In this document: positions 13,264-22,675 of the stretch, piece after piece | Position numbering within the stretch: position 1 is the first letter of the stretch | How the letters are laid out: every line of letters begins with the position of its first letter | Assembly: GCA_018806915.1 (NCBI GenBank) | Contig: JAGKQI010000097.1 | Location: forward strand, 124,001-188,000 | DNA from: Phytophthora colocasiae | Lineage: Eukaryota > Oomycota > Peronosporomycetes > Peronosporales > Peronosporaceae | Reading direction: 5' to 3' | DNA: 64,000 nt | Made by a program: the position numbers and the translations under genes | Notes under the pieces: generated by a model | The model's input: only the letters and a program-made list of their open reading frames with translations | The model's database searches: none | What the model was told of the DNA's origin: nothing

Positions 13264-13277
13264 CGCGAAAGGGTTAA
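13264..13277 (-). repeat. piggyBac right inverted terminus and TTAA
   Basis: CGCGAAAGGG followed by TTAA, the exact inverted counterpart of 7922-7935. Within the next 50 bp comes the start of CRN1. Confidence 0.88.
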
Positions 13278-13324
13278 CCACAACAGATTACTACTACTAC
13301 TACTCATTCCAGCCTCGAAGAAAG

Positions 13325-15433
13325 ATGGCGACGGCTCTCAATTGTCTGATTGTTGGTGACACTGGAGATGCGTTTGCTGTAAGAGTTGACCTTTGGATAT
13401 CGGTGGGCAGATTGAAGATTGAGATCTGGGAGCAGAAGAAGAACTTCTTAAAGAATCTCGACGCGGGTGATCTGCAGCTCTTCTTGGCAAAGAAAGACTA
13501 CGGTCACGGTTCGTGGCTAACAGGAGAAGATGCTGCTACTGTACGCCTCAATGATCTTGAAGGTTTTAAGAAAATGAATCCTTTGCTATTTCTGAACGAC
13601 TCTGAGAACTTCGGAGAGAGTTTTGAACAGTGCCAGAATCAAATTCACGTGTTGGTGAAGCTGCCAGCGCACACTGCTTCAACAGCGTATACTGCTTTAA
13701 TTACACCTAATGCTGGAACCCCCAGAACAACTGCATTGATCAACCCGGAGAAGTACGCTGAGGAATGCACCACACTGGGTGAATGGGAAGTTGATACTGT
13801 GCACAAGATCCCTTTGATCTGGACATTCATGAGCAGTCTGGGTGGATGCACGGATACTGGGGAAGTGTTTTGGCGACTGGAAGAGACGCAAGTCGCGTCT
13901 ATACTGCTGGATGGCTGGTTTCGAGAATCTTCCCCTGGTAACATCAATGAGTTTGCACATATGAAGAGCATCCTGATGGGTTCACAGGGAATAGGCAAGG
14001 CCACTTTGTTGTGTGTCATGGCCTTCCATCTCGTGTTGAAGTACAAGAAGAATGTGCTGGTGTATCGACGATTGACCAACATTGAGGAAGAAAACTGTCT
14101 CCTTTATCTGGGCTGCCATGAGGACAAGGTCGTGTATTTTTCAGTGGTATCGTGCGAGGTGTTGGAAGCTAAACGTATCTATAAAACATTACGGAAACAG
14201 CACGGTGTATCGAATGTGTGGCTGATGTTGGCTGGATTTCGGTACCAAGATATCCCAGAAGGTCTACAAACTTTCTGTATGCTGGCAACGTCATACCAAG
14301 TGGATTTGAAGTCTCAGGAACAAACTGATGCGTATTGCTGTCTGTTGCCCAGCTGGTCGAAGAAGGATCTTTTATTAATGGGGAATCTCATTTACAACTT
14401 TACCATTGAGGACATGGAAGAGCGGTTTCACTACTCTGGCGGAAGCGTACAGGAGTTTACACTCGCTACATACGAGCGTATTCGACGTGTCATGGACAAT
14501 GCTGTCAGTGCTGTACTGAATGACTCGAAATCACTGTCCACCAAGTCCAGTACGTTTACGGATAGATCACAAGTTGATCGTTTGCGTCGCATATTTATCG
14601 AGGATCCGACTAACCGGAATCACTACCTCAGCAGGCGGTATTGGAAAGTGATGGTTGACTCCCAGTATGCTGTTTCTGGACTATCAGTGAGGCTTAGTGC
14701 TGAGCGTTTGCTTCGGATTTATACGTGGGCAGAAAATGCTGGATATGGTTCGCTGGCTGGATGTGCTTTCGAGATCTATCTGCATCGCCTGGCGGGCGAG
14801 AACAGGTTGACACTCTTCAACTCGGAATATGATTTGCCAGCGCTAATGAAACCAGACCAACCGCGGCATTTCAGCTTGAAGCACTTGGCTTTGAGTCATC
14901 GCCTTTCATTTTGCAGCGGAAAACCAAAAGATTACGTGAAACCTTTGACCGAGTGGAGAGACGATGACAGGTACACGTACTGGTATCCGGACTGCGATAA
15001 CTTCCCGAACATTGACAGCATCGTGAAGCTTGCGCCGACATCCGGGAGAAAGAGCAACGTCGCTTATCTTCAGTTTACCATCGCACGCGAACATGCGATT
15101 GATGGCAAGCAGTTGAACGAGATGAACAAGATCTTCTTTCCGGACGATGTGAAGAATGCTGGAGACACTGACGCTCCGATTTATATTGCTGTCTGTCCGG
15201 ATAAGGAATCGTGCCAAAAGTTTGTTCTGGGTCCACGACCTGAAGTTCTAGCAGCGAAAGCGGAGTGCAAAGTTTTTGCAGGGTACTACCAAGAGGCTGC
15301 GTTTGCCCTGACTGCCGATGGTCCAACGAACTACGTGCCTATCAAAGTGCGGGAGCCTTCGAAGTACCAGTCCATCCGTAGGAAACGAAAGGTGGATGCC
15401 ATGGAAGCAACGAAAGCAGATGATGCCATGTAA
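13325..15433 (+). CDS. Crinkler (CRN) effector, copy 1, intact
   Basis: 702 codons. The N terminus is a ubiquitin-like Crinkler header with the LxLFLAK-type motif LQLFLAK at residues 50-56 and HVLVKLP at 108-114, matching the HVLVxxP end of the header region. A P-loop NTPase region follows with GSQGIGKA at 219-226; the usual Ser/Thr after the Lys is Ala here. The C-terminal third (about 553-590) has NIDSIVKL followed by LQFTIAREH, resembling the D...Q-x-T...H arrangement of the restriction-endonuclease-like domains described in NTPase-type Crinklers. A basic RRKRKV near the end could be a nuclear signal. Crinklers are host-directed proteins acting mostly in the plant nucleus. There is no classical signal peptide, which is common in this family. 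The start is the ATG after CTCGAAGAAAG, shared with the copy at 51281. It is the only unbroken copy of three. Confidence 0.88.
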   Translation: MATALNCLIVGDTGDAFAVRVDLWISVGRLKIEIWEQKKNFLKNLDAGDLQLFLAKKDYGHGSWLTGEDAATVRLNDLEGFKKMNPLLFLNDSENFGESFEQCQNQIHVLVKLPAHTASTAYTALITPNAGTPRTTALINPEKYAEECTTLGEWEVDTVHKIPLIWTFMSSLGGCTDTGEVFWRLEETQVASILLDGWFRESSPGNINEFAHMKSILMGSQGIGKATLLCVMAFHLVLKYKKNVLVYRRLTNIEEENCLLYLGCHEDKVVYFSVVSCEVLEAKRIYKTLRKQHGVSNVWLMLAGFRYQDIPEGLQTFCMLATSYQVDLKSQEQTDAYCCLLPSWSKKDLLLMGNLIYNFTIEDMEERFHYSGGSVQEFTLATYERIRRVMDNAVSAVLNDSKSLSTKSSTFTDRSQVDRLRRIFIEDPTNRNHYLSRRYWKVMVDSQYAVSGLSVRLSAERLLRIYTWAENAGYGSLAGCAFEIYLHRLAGENRLTLFNSEYDLPALMKPDQPRHFSLKHLALSHRLSFCSGKPKDYVKPLTEWRDDDRYTYWYPDCDNFPNIDSIVKLAPTSGRKSNVAYLQFTIAREHAIDGKQLNEMNKIFFPDDVKNAGDTDAPIYIAVCPDKESCQKFVLGPRPEVLAAKAECKVFAGYYQEAAFALTADGPTNYVPIKVREPSKYQSIRRKRKVDAMEATKADDAM

Positions 15434-16249
15434 GTGGACCCTTCTTTTTCGAAGTCCGCTTGTAGTTGGTTTTACTTAACTGCATATCAATCCAAAACTC
15501 TTTTAACAGATCGTAATTATGCAGTACATGGCCTCGTTGACATTACTAGTGTCCATCCTTGAATTGCGTTATGACGTATGCATTCGAGAGACACCTTAGG
15601 GAGTCCCTAATAGGGACCCTAAGCATCTCGTAAAATGGGACTATTCCTACTGTAGTAACAGAGTTGCTTGTACGCTTCTTCCAAACTTTTGATTTATCGC
15701 TGGATCAAATGGGTTGGACAAGTTGCATTTCGTGTGAGCAACGAGTAATCGACGTTTCTTTCCGCTGTGGTCGCGTGATTAAAGAATTCTATTCGGTCAC
15801 TTTATAGTGACTTAGGCGCCTACCGCGGATGTGAGTCTCGTGACTTGTCTTCCGTACCGGTATGCGAAGATGCAGCTGTCCGCGTCTTTGGCGACTAGAC
15901 CGCAACAACTTCAATTTCAATTTTAAAGAATTCTCTTCGGTCTTTCTCTTCCGGGAAACAACTCAATGCACGCTGGATACGCTTATGGACCTGGTGTTCA
16001 CCAGCATGGCGTGTACTACCCTGGAGTTGCCTACCAATCTCGAGGTGTATCACGACGACAAACACGTCGTCAACCAGAGGATCCAGTGTCTAATACTTCG
16101 GAAGGTTTACTATCTTTTGAAAGTGAATATTCTCCTTAAATTGATACCGTAGAGAGGGTCTGTCTGTGTTACCTGCGAGCACTTCTTCAAGCTCTGACCG
16201 GTGCTGCAACAAGAAAATAACAAACCCACCATCATAAGCTTGATTGAGA
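15434..16249. other. Crinkler 3' flank and unassigned sequence
   Basis: The first 120-130 bases are nearly identical to the sequence after the other two Crinkler copies (36176-36300 and, inverted, 49200-49075), so the duplicated unit includes the 3' flank. The rest holds a 97-codon ORF (15862-16152) with no recognised domain; another frame there is rich in Gly/Tyr/His. Confidence 0.55.
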
Positions 16250-16582
16250 ACACTGCATCACCACAATCAGACGCGACATACAACACGCGGTAGGAGACGC
16301 TGTACGATAGGTACTACGTACTTCCCGCTGCCAGTAGGTGCGGAGATGCAGATATCCGTCACTTGCCATGATCCTAGGAATCGCCACAGCTTGTACAGGG
16401 AACAAAGAGCGGATATTCAACTTTTTCAGTGTGTTTAGGCGAATAATGCTGTCCCATGTATTAAGCTTCGTGGATGCTTTCCAAACCAGGAAAGAAGAAC
16501 AATGACATTGTACTACGTGGGGTATTTTACTGGCTATATAGCTGGCCTTGATTTGTTTGGCATACAAGATTCGTAAACGCAC
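16250..16582 (-). pseudogene. DEAD-box RNA helicase fragment
   Basis: A minus-strand frame reads LNTLKKLNIRSLFPVQAVAIPRIM, the Q-motif region of a DEAD-box helicase. After a frame change it continues DICISAPTGSGK, which is helicase motif I. Then PIVQRLLPRVVCR follows before stops. The pattern resembles the DDX51/Dbp6 type, involved in large-ribosomal-subunit assembly. Only the first two motifs are present. Motifs II (DEAD) onward are missing, so this is a relic. Confidence 0.55.
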
Positions 16583-16658
16583 TTAATTAAAAATAATAAT
16601 AATAACTTTTTTGAAACTTTTTAACTTTTGATAAAAAGGTTTTTATTGCAGTCTAGTT

Positions 16659-17060
16659 AGCTACTATATGAAATAGCACAATATTATTCCCCTAGATAGG
16701 TGTCATCACATCAGAGATGGCACTTACAGTTCGTAAAAAAAAAAAGAGCGAGCACTCGTCATCACAAATGCCGTTATCAATTGATGCAGATCCACGATCT
16801 GCTTTAGTACATGTACAGTACACGCTTCCAGATAGCAATTCAGAGTCTAGTCAGTGTAAAAAGGTATACCAACCAGTCCAGTTAGGTACGAAAATCTATA
16901 TGAAATAGCACAATATTATATCCCTAGATAGGTGTCATCACATCAGTTCAACAATTGTACTTACAGTTCGTCAAAGAGCCAGCACTCATCAACACAAATG
17001 CCGTTATCAATCCACGATCTGTTTTAGTATATGTACCATACAAATTGTATTCGACTCACG
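16659..17060. repeat. Imperfect direct repeat upstream of the NLP gene
   Basis: Two diverged copies of about 180-200 bp lie in tandem, starting TATATGAAATAGCACAATAT near 16664 and 16898. Each continues through CCCTAGATAGGTGTCATCAC and ATGCCGTTATCAAT. Part of the same sequence (the ATGCCGTTATCAATTGATGCAG segment and the TTCAAACAGCGCATTCAT segment) recurs inverted upstream of the NLP pseudogene at 48124, so it belongs to the duplicated NLP block. Confidence 0.7.
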
Positions 17061-17213
17061 TTGCGCATGTAACAGATCAGGACCAGAAGTGATTATTCCA
17101 CGCCTCATTCAAACAGCGCATTCATACTGAACACCAGCTACATGTGAACTTTCATGCAACCGTCCTCTTAGTTTTGAATTCGTCAAGAAGCCCCACCTCC
17201 TCCCTTTGAGCTT

Positions 17214-18047
17214 ATGAATCGCGTTACAGCCGTGATTCTTTCCCTGGCACTGCTCCACTGCGCCCATGGTGAACCAGTCACAATAAATCATGACCAAGTG
17301 AAGCCTTTCGCTCAGCCTGAACCAGTCACGATCTCGGAAAAAGCTGCTGTCAAGTTCAAGCCGCAACTTAAGGTACACGATGGCTGCGTACCGTTTCCTG
17401 TCGTGAATGCTGCTGGAGAAATCTCGGGTGGCCTGAAGCCAACCAAATACACCGACGGCTGTACGGAATCGCCCATGGGCTCTCAAGTGTACGGCAGATC
17501 TTCATGGTACCAGGACTACTGGGTCATCATGTACGCGTGGTATTTCCCAAAGAACTTCCGTGCTTACTCTGCCAAACGCCGTCATGGGTGGGCGAGTATG
17601 ATCTTGTGGTTGGATAACCCTGCTGTGGAGCACCCAAAGATTCTCGGGGCGTCGTTGTCACAACAGACTCTAGAACCGGAGAAGTCCTTGTTCTCTTTTC
17701 GGGCAAAGCCCAAGAAAGAACCGTATCAGATATTCAATGGCATCCCTCCTATGGCATTCGTTGGTATGCAACATATCCGACACACACAACTGAGCCGACG
17801 GTCCTGGAATTACACGTACGAGGGCGGCTCCAACTTCTCCTTGCGAGTTACGCACACGATGGACACGCTTGACTGGATTTATTTGTCATTTTCATACCTA
17901 GATGGAGAATTCCAAGACCTCATCATGTGGGAGCAATTGACGGCCGAAGCTCGAACTTCCCTGAATTCTGCGGACTTTGGTGACGCGATCGCCCCCTTTA
18001 CCGACAAGAACTTCAAGACGACACTGGAAAAAGCTTGGCCATTCTAA
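17214..18047 (+). CDS. NLP (NPP1-family) secreted protein, predicted non-cytolytic
   Basis: 277 codons with a signal peptide at about 1-19 (hydrophobic LSLALLHC, cut near AHG). The NPP1 fold is shown by the cysteine pair at residues 58 and 83 (type 1 NLP), MYAWYFPK at about 106-113, ILWLDNP at 130-136 and a C-terminal WNYTYEGG. In cytolytic NLPs the heptapeptide GHRHDWE plus an upstream Asp hold the metal ion. Here the heptapeptide position (121-127) reads KRRHGWA and the upstream position is FPKN. All four metal ligands known from the Pythium NLP structure are therefore changed. The protein is expected to be secreted to the apoplast without membrane-lysing activity, like the non-toxic NLPs of downy mildews. 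Related broken copies lie at 38.5, 47.3 and 48.6 kb. Confidence 0.9.
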   Translation: MNRVTAVILSLALLHCAHGEPVTINHDQVKPFAQPEPVTISEKAAVKFKPQLKVHDGCVPFPVVNAAGEISGGLKPTKYTDGCTESPMGSQVYGRSSWYQDYWVIMYAWYFPKNFRAYSAKRRHGWASMILWLDNPAVEHPKILGASLSQQTLEPEKSLFSFRAKPKKEPYQIFNGIPPMAFVGMQHIRHTQLSRRSWNYTYEGGSNFSLRVTHTMDTLDWIYLSFSYLDGEFQDLIMWEQLTAEARTSLNSADFGDAIAPFTDKNFKTTLEKAWPF

Positions 18048-18296
18048 CATTGCCGTATTCTCAATACTATTGAGTGGTTTCAGAGAGTTAATCCGTAATC
18101 AGTTCTCTCAACATGGTGTCCTTGTGCTTATACCTCCCGTCGTACGCTTCCTGCTTGGGCGTCTTCTCAAGGGAGCGTTTCTTCTGTCCTATTGCCAAGT
18201 TTCGGTGACTCGGCAGCGCATGAGTGAAAATAAAAGTGTACCTTTTATGTACTTAATATATTGCTTGTACTACTCCAATATACTGTACAATACACC
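18048..18296. other. Intergenic spacer of the NLP block
   Basis: No gene. Parts (for example the segment with TCCTATTGCCAAGTTTCGG) also occur, inverted, between the NLP pseudogene and its neighbour gene at 47.0-47.3 kb, confirming that NLP and neighbour were duplicated together. Confidence 0.55.
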
Positions 18297-18457
18297 TTCG
18301 TGTCCCCCAGCGCTCGCTACATCCCCATCATACCCGGTACTTCTCCTCTGTTTCTCCTCTTTCTAACGATGGCCTATCGCAGTACGTGCGACGTGTGCTT
18401 GACCGGAAAAAACAGTTAAAACGCTATGAAGACCACAATGTCTTCCCTCTCCCGACG
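18297..18457 (+). pseudogene. Truncated copy of the NLP-linked gene
   Basis: This frame reads LRVPQRSLHPHHTRYFSS and then LSNDGLSQYVRRVLDR, closely matching the N terminus of the ORF at 47027-46156. Similarity ends after about 50 codons, at HNVFPLPT, where the non-coding inverted-repeat-rich block begins. It lies downstream of NLP in the same orientation, as in the second locus. Confidence 0.75.
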
Positions 18458-20100
18458 TCGTATAATACGCCATAACAATTTCGCTATGGCGTAACTTGTC
18501 GCGAAGTCGGTGAAACTTTGGTCGCGGAGCAGGGGCGTATAGTAAACCCTAGTTATACAACTACTGAAAAAGGGTTTTTCAGAGCCGTACAACGGAAGGT
18601 TGGCGTGTGGTACCTTGCGGTATCCTCGTGGGTTCGTTGTCTTCGGAAATATGACCCTCGCCGGAGTCTGAGAATGTGTTGTGAAGAGAGGTTGGGGTTC
18701 CCTTGGAGTCTGGTGTCAGTATTCAGGAAAATCCTTCCAGGAGCGTTCGGGAGTCGGAATCTCTGGAAACCAAAGTGTTTTCCAGGAAGTCGGCGGTCGA
18801 AAAGAGGTTAATATACCAGAGAGAAGTCGGAATTCGGTGTCTGAATATCACAAATCCAGAACCGAGATACCTGACTTTTAGAGATAAACAACCAATATAC
18901 AGAGTTCGAAAATATACAAATATATACAGCCGTTCTTATTCTTTCTAGGCCCTTGAACGGTGGGCTAACACTCCAGGTCAACTAGGGACTTACTACCAGA
19001 CACCTGGTCTGTCTGGTATCCCTTTACGTTCGCGCACCACCCTCTAATATAGAGGGAAAATATAAACCAATACAATCGGCTATATATAACAGTCTACCTT
19101 GCACTCTGAAAACGACTGTCTAGTTTCCAGAGCCTGTCCAAACGATCAATATGAAATGGGCTACCGCTAGAGACAAAACAAACGACCCAACTAGGATATG
19201 GAATAGGCGGGTCCTTTCAGGTCTCTACGTTACCTGATCTCCACCTAAGGGGATTGAATTTGGTGGAGATCACACGACGTACGTGATGACGTAGTGGCTT
19301 GAATACCTCTCAAGCGGACTTGTGCAGTAGCAAGCAAATTGAACTCTGTTTATCGTTTATCTTCCTCATAACTATCATTTATATCTGGTAACTCTCTTCT
19401 TCTTGTCGTCTTTTGCGTCCTTTATGCAGTCAGTCGTCATATCTCAGGTACTCTTGGTCTTTGTATACATCTGGTACTTTAACTTGGTCTCAGTATGCAG
19501 TCTGTGCAGCCGATCTCGATGGGTTGACAGGTAGAGACGTCATTACGGGGGATGTGCAGGTCAGTAATCACTTGAATGCGTGACTTGAACTTGGGTTCAC
19601 TTGATTTCAGTATGGTCTTGAATCTTCGGTGGTTTCAGAGTCTGATATCACTCGGTTTTCAGAGTATGAAGATCTTGGGGGGTGCGCGGGTGCGCGGCGT
19701 CCAGCGTGCGATACTTGGTCTCTGCGGGTATATGTTGTGAATCCTTGAACCATCCATCGTCGCGCTGGACGGTAACGGGATGAGGTCTCTCAGAGATACG
19801 TTCTTCTGAGAGACTTTCCGCCAGAACTTAGGCACTCATCGTCGGGGAAAGTCCGGTGACCAGACAGAGTGTAGTTGACCTTCAGAGTTGTGCACACTCT
19901 GAAGTACACTTCTCTGGTCCTTTGGGCCTTTACAGTCAGGCGAAGGTTTATCCACAATCTTCCACAGATGTCGCACGGGTGCGGCCGCGTCCCAAAGTCC
20001 CTTTCGCTTATAACCCATAGTATAACCAATCACATCGTAACGTAATATCCACCTGTCGCTCGAAAATCGGAATTAACATCATGTCAAACTTACGACGTTG
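18458..20100. other. Non-coding block rich in long inverted repeats, possible LTR
   Basis: No ORF above 100 codons. Several perfect inverted repeats with 7-10 bp arms occur: 18564-18582, 18994-19018, 19040-19056, 19236-19271 (10-bp arms) and 19880-19904 (9-bp arms). The style resembles the array at 29-2105 but is sparser. The block cuts off the NLP-linked gene at its left end. A long Gypsy LTR or solo LTR is the best guess, but termini and target duplications were not found. Confidence 0.45.
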
Positions 20101-20342
20101 CGTGTGCGACAATTGAAAATGGCTCAAACTATAGTTTAATCAAGTTATTTACTTGCAAAATAAGATGAGAGAGGTAAAATTGAATTTGAACAGAGATGCC
20201 ACAACGGGAAAGAGATTCGGTGTCAACGGGAAATGAGGTACGCGGATTTGAAATGCACAAGCAGCTCTCACAGCCATTCTTCAATTTGCCCGATGGCACG
20301 CACTCGCGCCAGTAAGCGCGAGAAAACCGCCGCAGTCGCCAC

Positions 20343-21245
20343 CATGGCGCGAGACATCGATTTTCGCCACCTGTGGCGTCAACTCCGAGGTGCATGATGG
20401 ACATCGAGACGACCGAAAGGCTTCCAGACAGACTGGACCTACGTAAGTCCTGATGGAGTTCGCACATTTGTTGGTGAGACGCAGTGGTTGTTTACGCTAT
20501 CGAATCAGGTCTGTTGGAGGATCTCGAAGAAGACACAGCCAAGGAGGACGAAGGTGGTGCTGGTGGAGTGGCTGGTGAGGACGCTGAAAGTGGTGATGCC
20601 GAGCAGGAAGGCGACGCTGCAGCGGGAGACGTCCGCCCATCTCAAATTGACACAAGCGCACAGCTTTCCCAGCGATGATCTTTTCGGTTCGGAGAGCGAC
20701 TCCGATGTGATGCTATCGCAGGCAGCTGTGGACAGAGCCTTTGGCGGCACATCAAGTGACCTTGAAGCCGCAGACTCACAAAGAGATCCAGACGCGAATC
20801 TCCAGCTCCTTTCTGAAGTCTCGGGAGCCGAGAGCGAAGGCGCGCAAGACGAAAACATTGCTGAAGCGCCTACTCGAGTATTACGTCCACGCGTACCATT
20901 CAAGAAATATGTAAACTTCGTCTCAGATGATGAAATCCTGAGCTGTTATGAAAGCTTCAGCTCTGGCGAGAGCATTGTCGATGAAATACAGGAAGACGAT
21001 GATCATTTTGATATAGTAACGATGATGAAGTCATCAGTGAGTGTAACGCTGCAGAATTGGATAAAGCTTTCGTTGAGGCTCTTCATATTGGAAACGACGA
21101 CGCGTCCAAGGCCGCAAAGGAGCACAGATCCGCAACGCTGCGCGGAATGAGATGGTCTCAGCTGTCAGGCTCATTTGAGAAGGACACGCGCCCGTACCCT
21201 GGACTCAACATGGAAGAAGCTCTACCTGAAGGATATACTGCGGCC
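20343..21245 (+). pseudogene. piggyBac transposase N-terminal half
   Basis: Broken plus-strand frames show a small Trp/Gly domain (DWTYVSPDGVRTFVGE), a long acidic/Ser-rich region (for example DDEILSCYESFSSGES) and then MRWSQLSGSFEKDTRPYPGLNMEEA. That is the pre-catalytic segment just before the SPL...MP motif of piggyBac transposases. At about 21225-21245 it stops and the sequence continues as the antisense of a piggyBac catalytic region. At least two frame changes are needed. It is a dead fragment. Confidence 0.6.
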
Positions 21246-22675
21246 CGTCGACATAGAAGCAAGAACGGCCTCATTCAAAGCATCTTGTACAGGCTGAAGC
21301 TTCCAGGTCTTCATGCGAGACGCTTCAACCGAGTCATTGTCGCTAAAATGTAAATATCGAATAATTTCTTCGAAGCGGTAACTTGCCATAAACCTCCCAA
21401 ACGTTCCTTTGGGCACTGCACCAGTTCCGTCAACTGCCCAATGTTTTCCCAGTCTGCCACGGTGCATGCAAAGAGACCGTGCAATGAGCAACCCAATAAA
21501 TATTACGAGCTCATGTGGCTGAATCTCTTTCACGCCTCGCATCTCGCGCTCTATTTTTCTTGGGCTTTGTCCTCGGTACGAGGGTTTGTCCTCCGAATTC
21601 GCTGGTTGCGTGAAGGCCATTGTGCTGGGGAGTAGCCTCGCAGCTGTCGTAAATAACGGTTGGACTCATCAGCGATCTTAATCCACAGCGATTTCCTCAT
21701 TATCAGAAAGAATAGGTGCTCCTTGCTCAATCCGATACGACGTGTCAACTCTGTTGGTTCTGCTGCGCAGTCTTCAAGTTCGATTGCATCTATTCGAACG
21801 TGACGGCCTATAGTTCAAATTATAATACTAGAAAAAAAAACAATTAGTAAGCAGCTTGAAATGAAAATGAATGGATTGAACGTACTTCCTCTCTCGTCGA
21901 AAGCGTCCCAACCATGAGCTGCTAGCTCCGCCAACTCGACGTTTGTCAGCCCCTCATGCGTGGTATAATGTCTTGTCTGAGTGTTGTGAGTTGTATCATC
22001 ATTCTGACCAATGTCGCCACTCTCAGCTTCGCCGTCATGTTGCCCATCAGTTCTATCACTTGCAACACCAACCTCAGTAGAATTTGCGCCACTGCGGCTG
22101 AAAACAATATCGTCATCACTTGGACAATCTGTGCCCGCAAAGGCTTTTTCATCCCCAGACGATAGGAACCCCTCGCTTTCACTGCCGGCTTCTCTATCAT
22201 TTCCTTCTGCCGTTCTTGTAGATTGTGTAGTACCCGAATAATGTCCTAGGTGTCAGCAGCAACGAGAACGAGTTCTTCCTTTTCTTCTGTGTAGAGATCA
22301 TGGGGGGGTCCATTCTTCGCTTCCTTCTCCTCCGCGTAGTCGTCAGTATCCACCACAATTGGCGCTGTTTCCTCGACCTGTGCATTGCCGTGGGCAGTCA
22401 CATACTCCCTTCACTTCTTCCGACGCTTCAATATAGGCGCTTCAATCTCTAGTCACAACATGAAAGTGCTTTGTTTCGTCTTGCGTTTCAATATCAAATA
22501 GGCCCCCACCACTGTCTGGGACGTTTAGTAGCAGTTCCGTTTCTCCTAAGAAGTAATCCGTTTGACGCACTGCGTTTTTCCTGTTCTTCCATCCAGCTGG
22601 CGTGTAGTAACGTGTTTGCATTTCCATACCCTTATTCTGGTGGCCTCTTCCTCGAACCTTGAGAGGCACGACCAA
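21222..22675 (-). pseudogene. piggyBac transposase, N-terminal to early catalytic part
   Basis: From the right on the minus strand: a domain with YTPAGWKN and TDYFLGETELLL (22675-22442); an acidic region (SEGFLSSGDEKAFAG) ending AAHGWDAFDERG; a likely 58-nt intron (21828-21885); then RKSLWIKIADESNRY and PHELVIFIGLLIARSLC with GKHWAVDGTGAVPKGTFGRFM. It stops at 21222 just after MSTGRSISF, immediately before the first catalytic Asp should appear. It therefore lacks the DDD catalytic core and has frame breaks. It abuts the plus-strand fragment tail to tail. Confidence 0.65.
21828..21885 (-). other. Candidate spliceosomal intron in the piggyBac relic
   Basis: On the minus strand it begins GTACGTTC, has a TTACTAATT branch-like site, and ends in a T-run followed by CTAG. 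The 58-nt length and signals fit short oomycete introns. It separates an acidic exon from the frame carrying KSLWIKIADESNRY. Confidence 0.5.

Larger units (their letters stand above)
7922..13277. mobile_element. piggyBac element with DOT1-like cargo
   Basis: The 5356-bp element is bounded by TTAA at 7922-7925 and 13274-13277. Directly inside are inverted ends reading CCCTTTCGCG at the left and its complement CGCGAAAGGG at the right. Left-end subterminal repeats CGGTAAAAGGGC occur near 7934 and 7999. Inside are a plus-strand SANT plus DOT1-like gene (8197-9464) and a minus-strand piggyBac transposase (12683-10219). TTAA target duplication is diagnostic of piggyBac, and the transposase family matches. 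The right end lies 47 bp before the CRN1 start codon. Confidence 0.88.

Noticed and set aside
15600..15625. Short palindrome GGGAGTCCCTAATAGGGACCC near the Crinkler 3' flank as a terminator
   Set aside because: Eukaryotic genes do not use such terminators and the other Crinkler copies lack it.
16717..16908. 63-codon ORF beginning with a Lys-run upstream of the NLP
   Set aside because: It lies within a direct repeat whose second copy has lost the frame; no family recognised.
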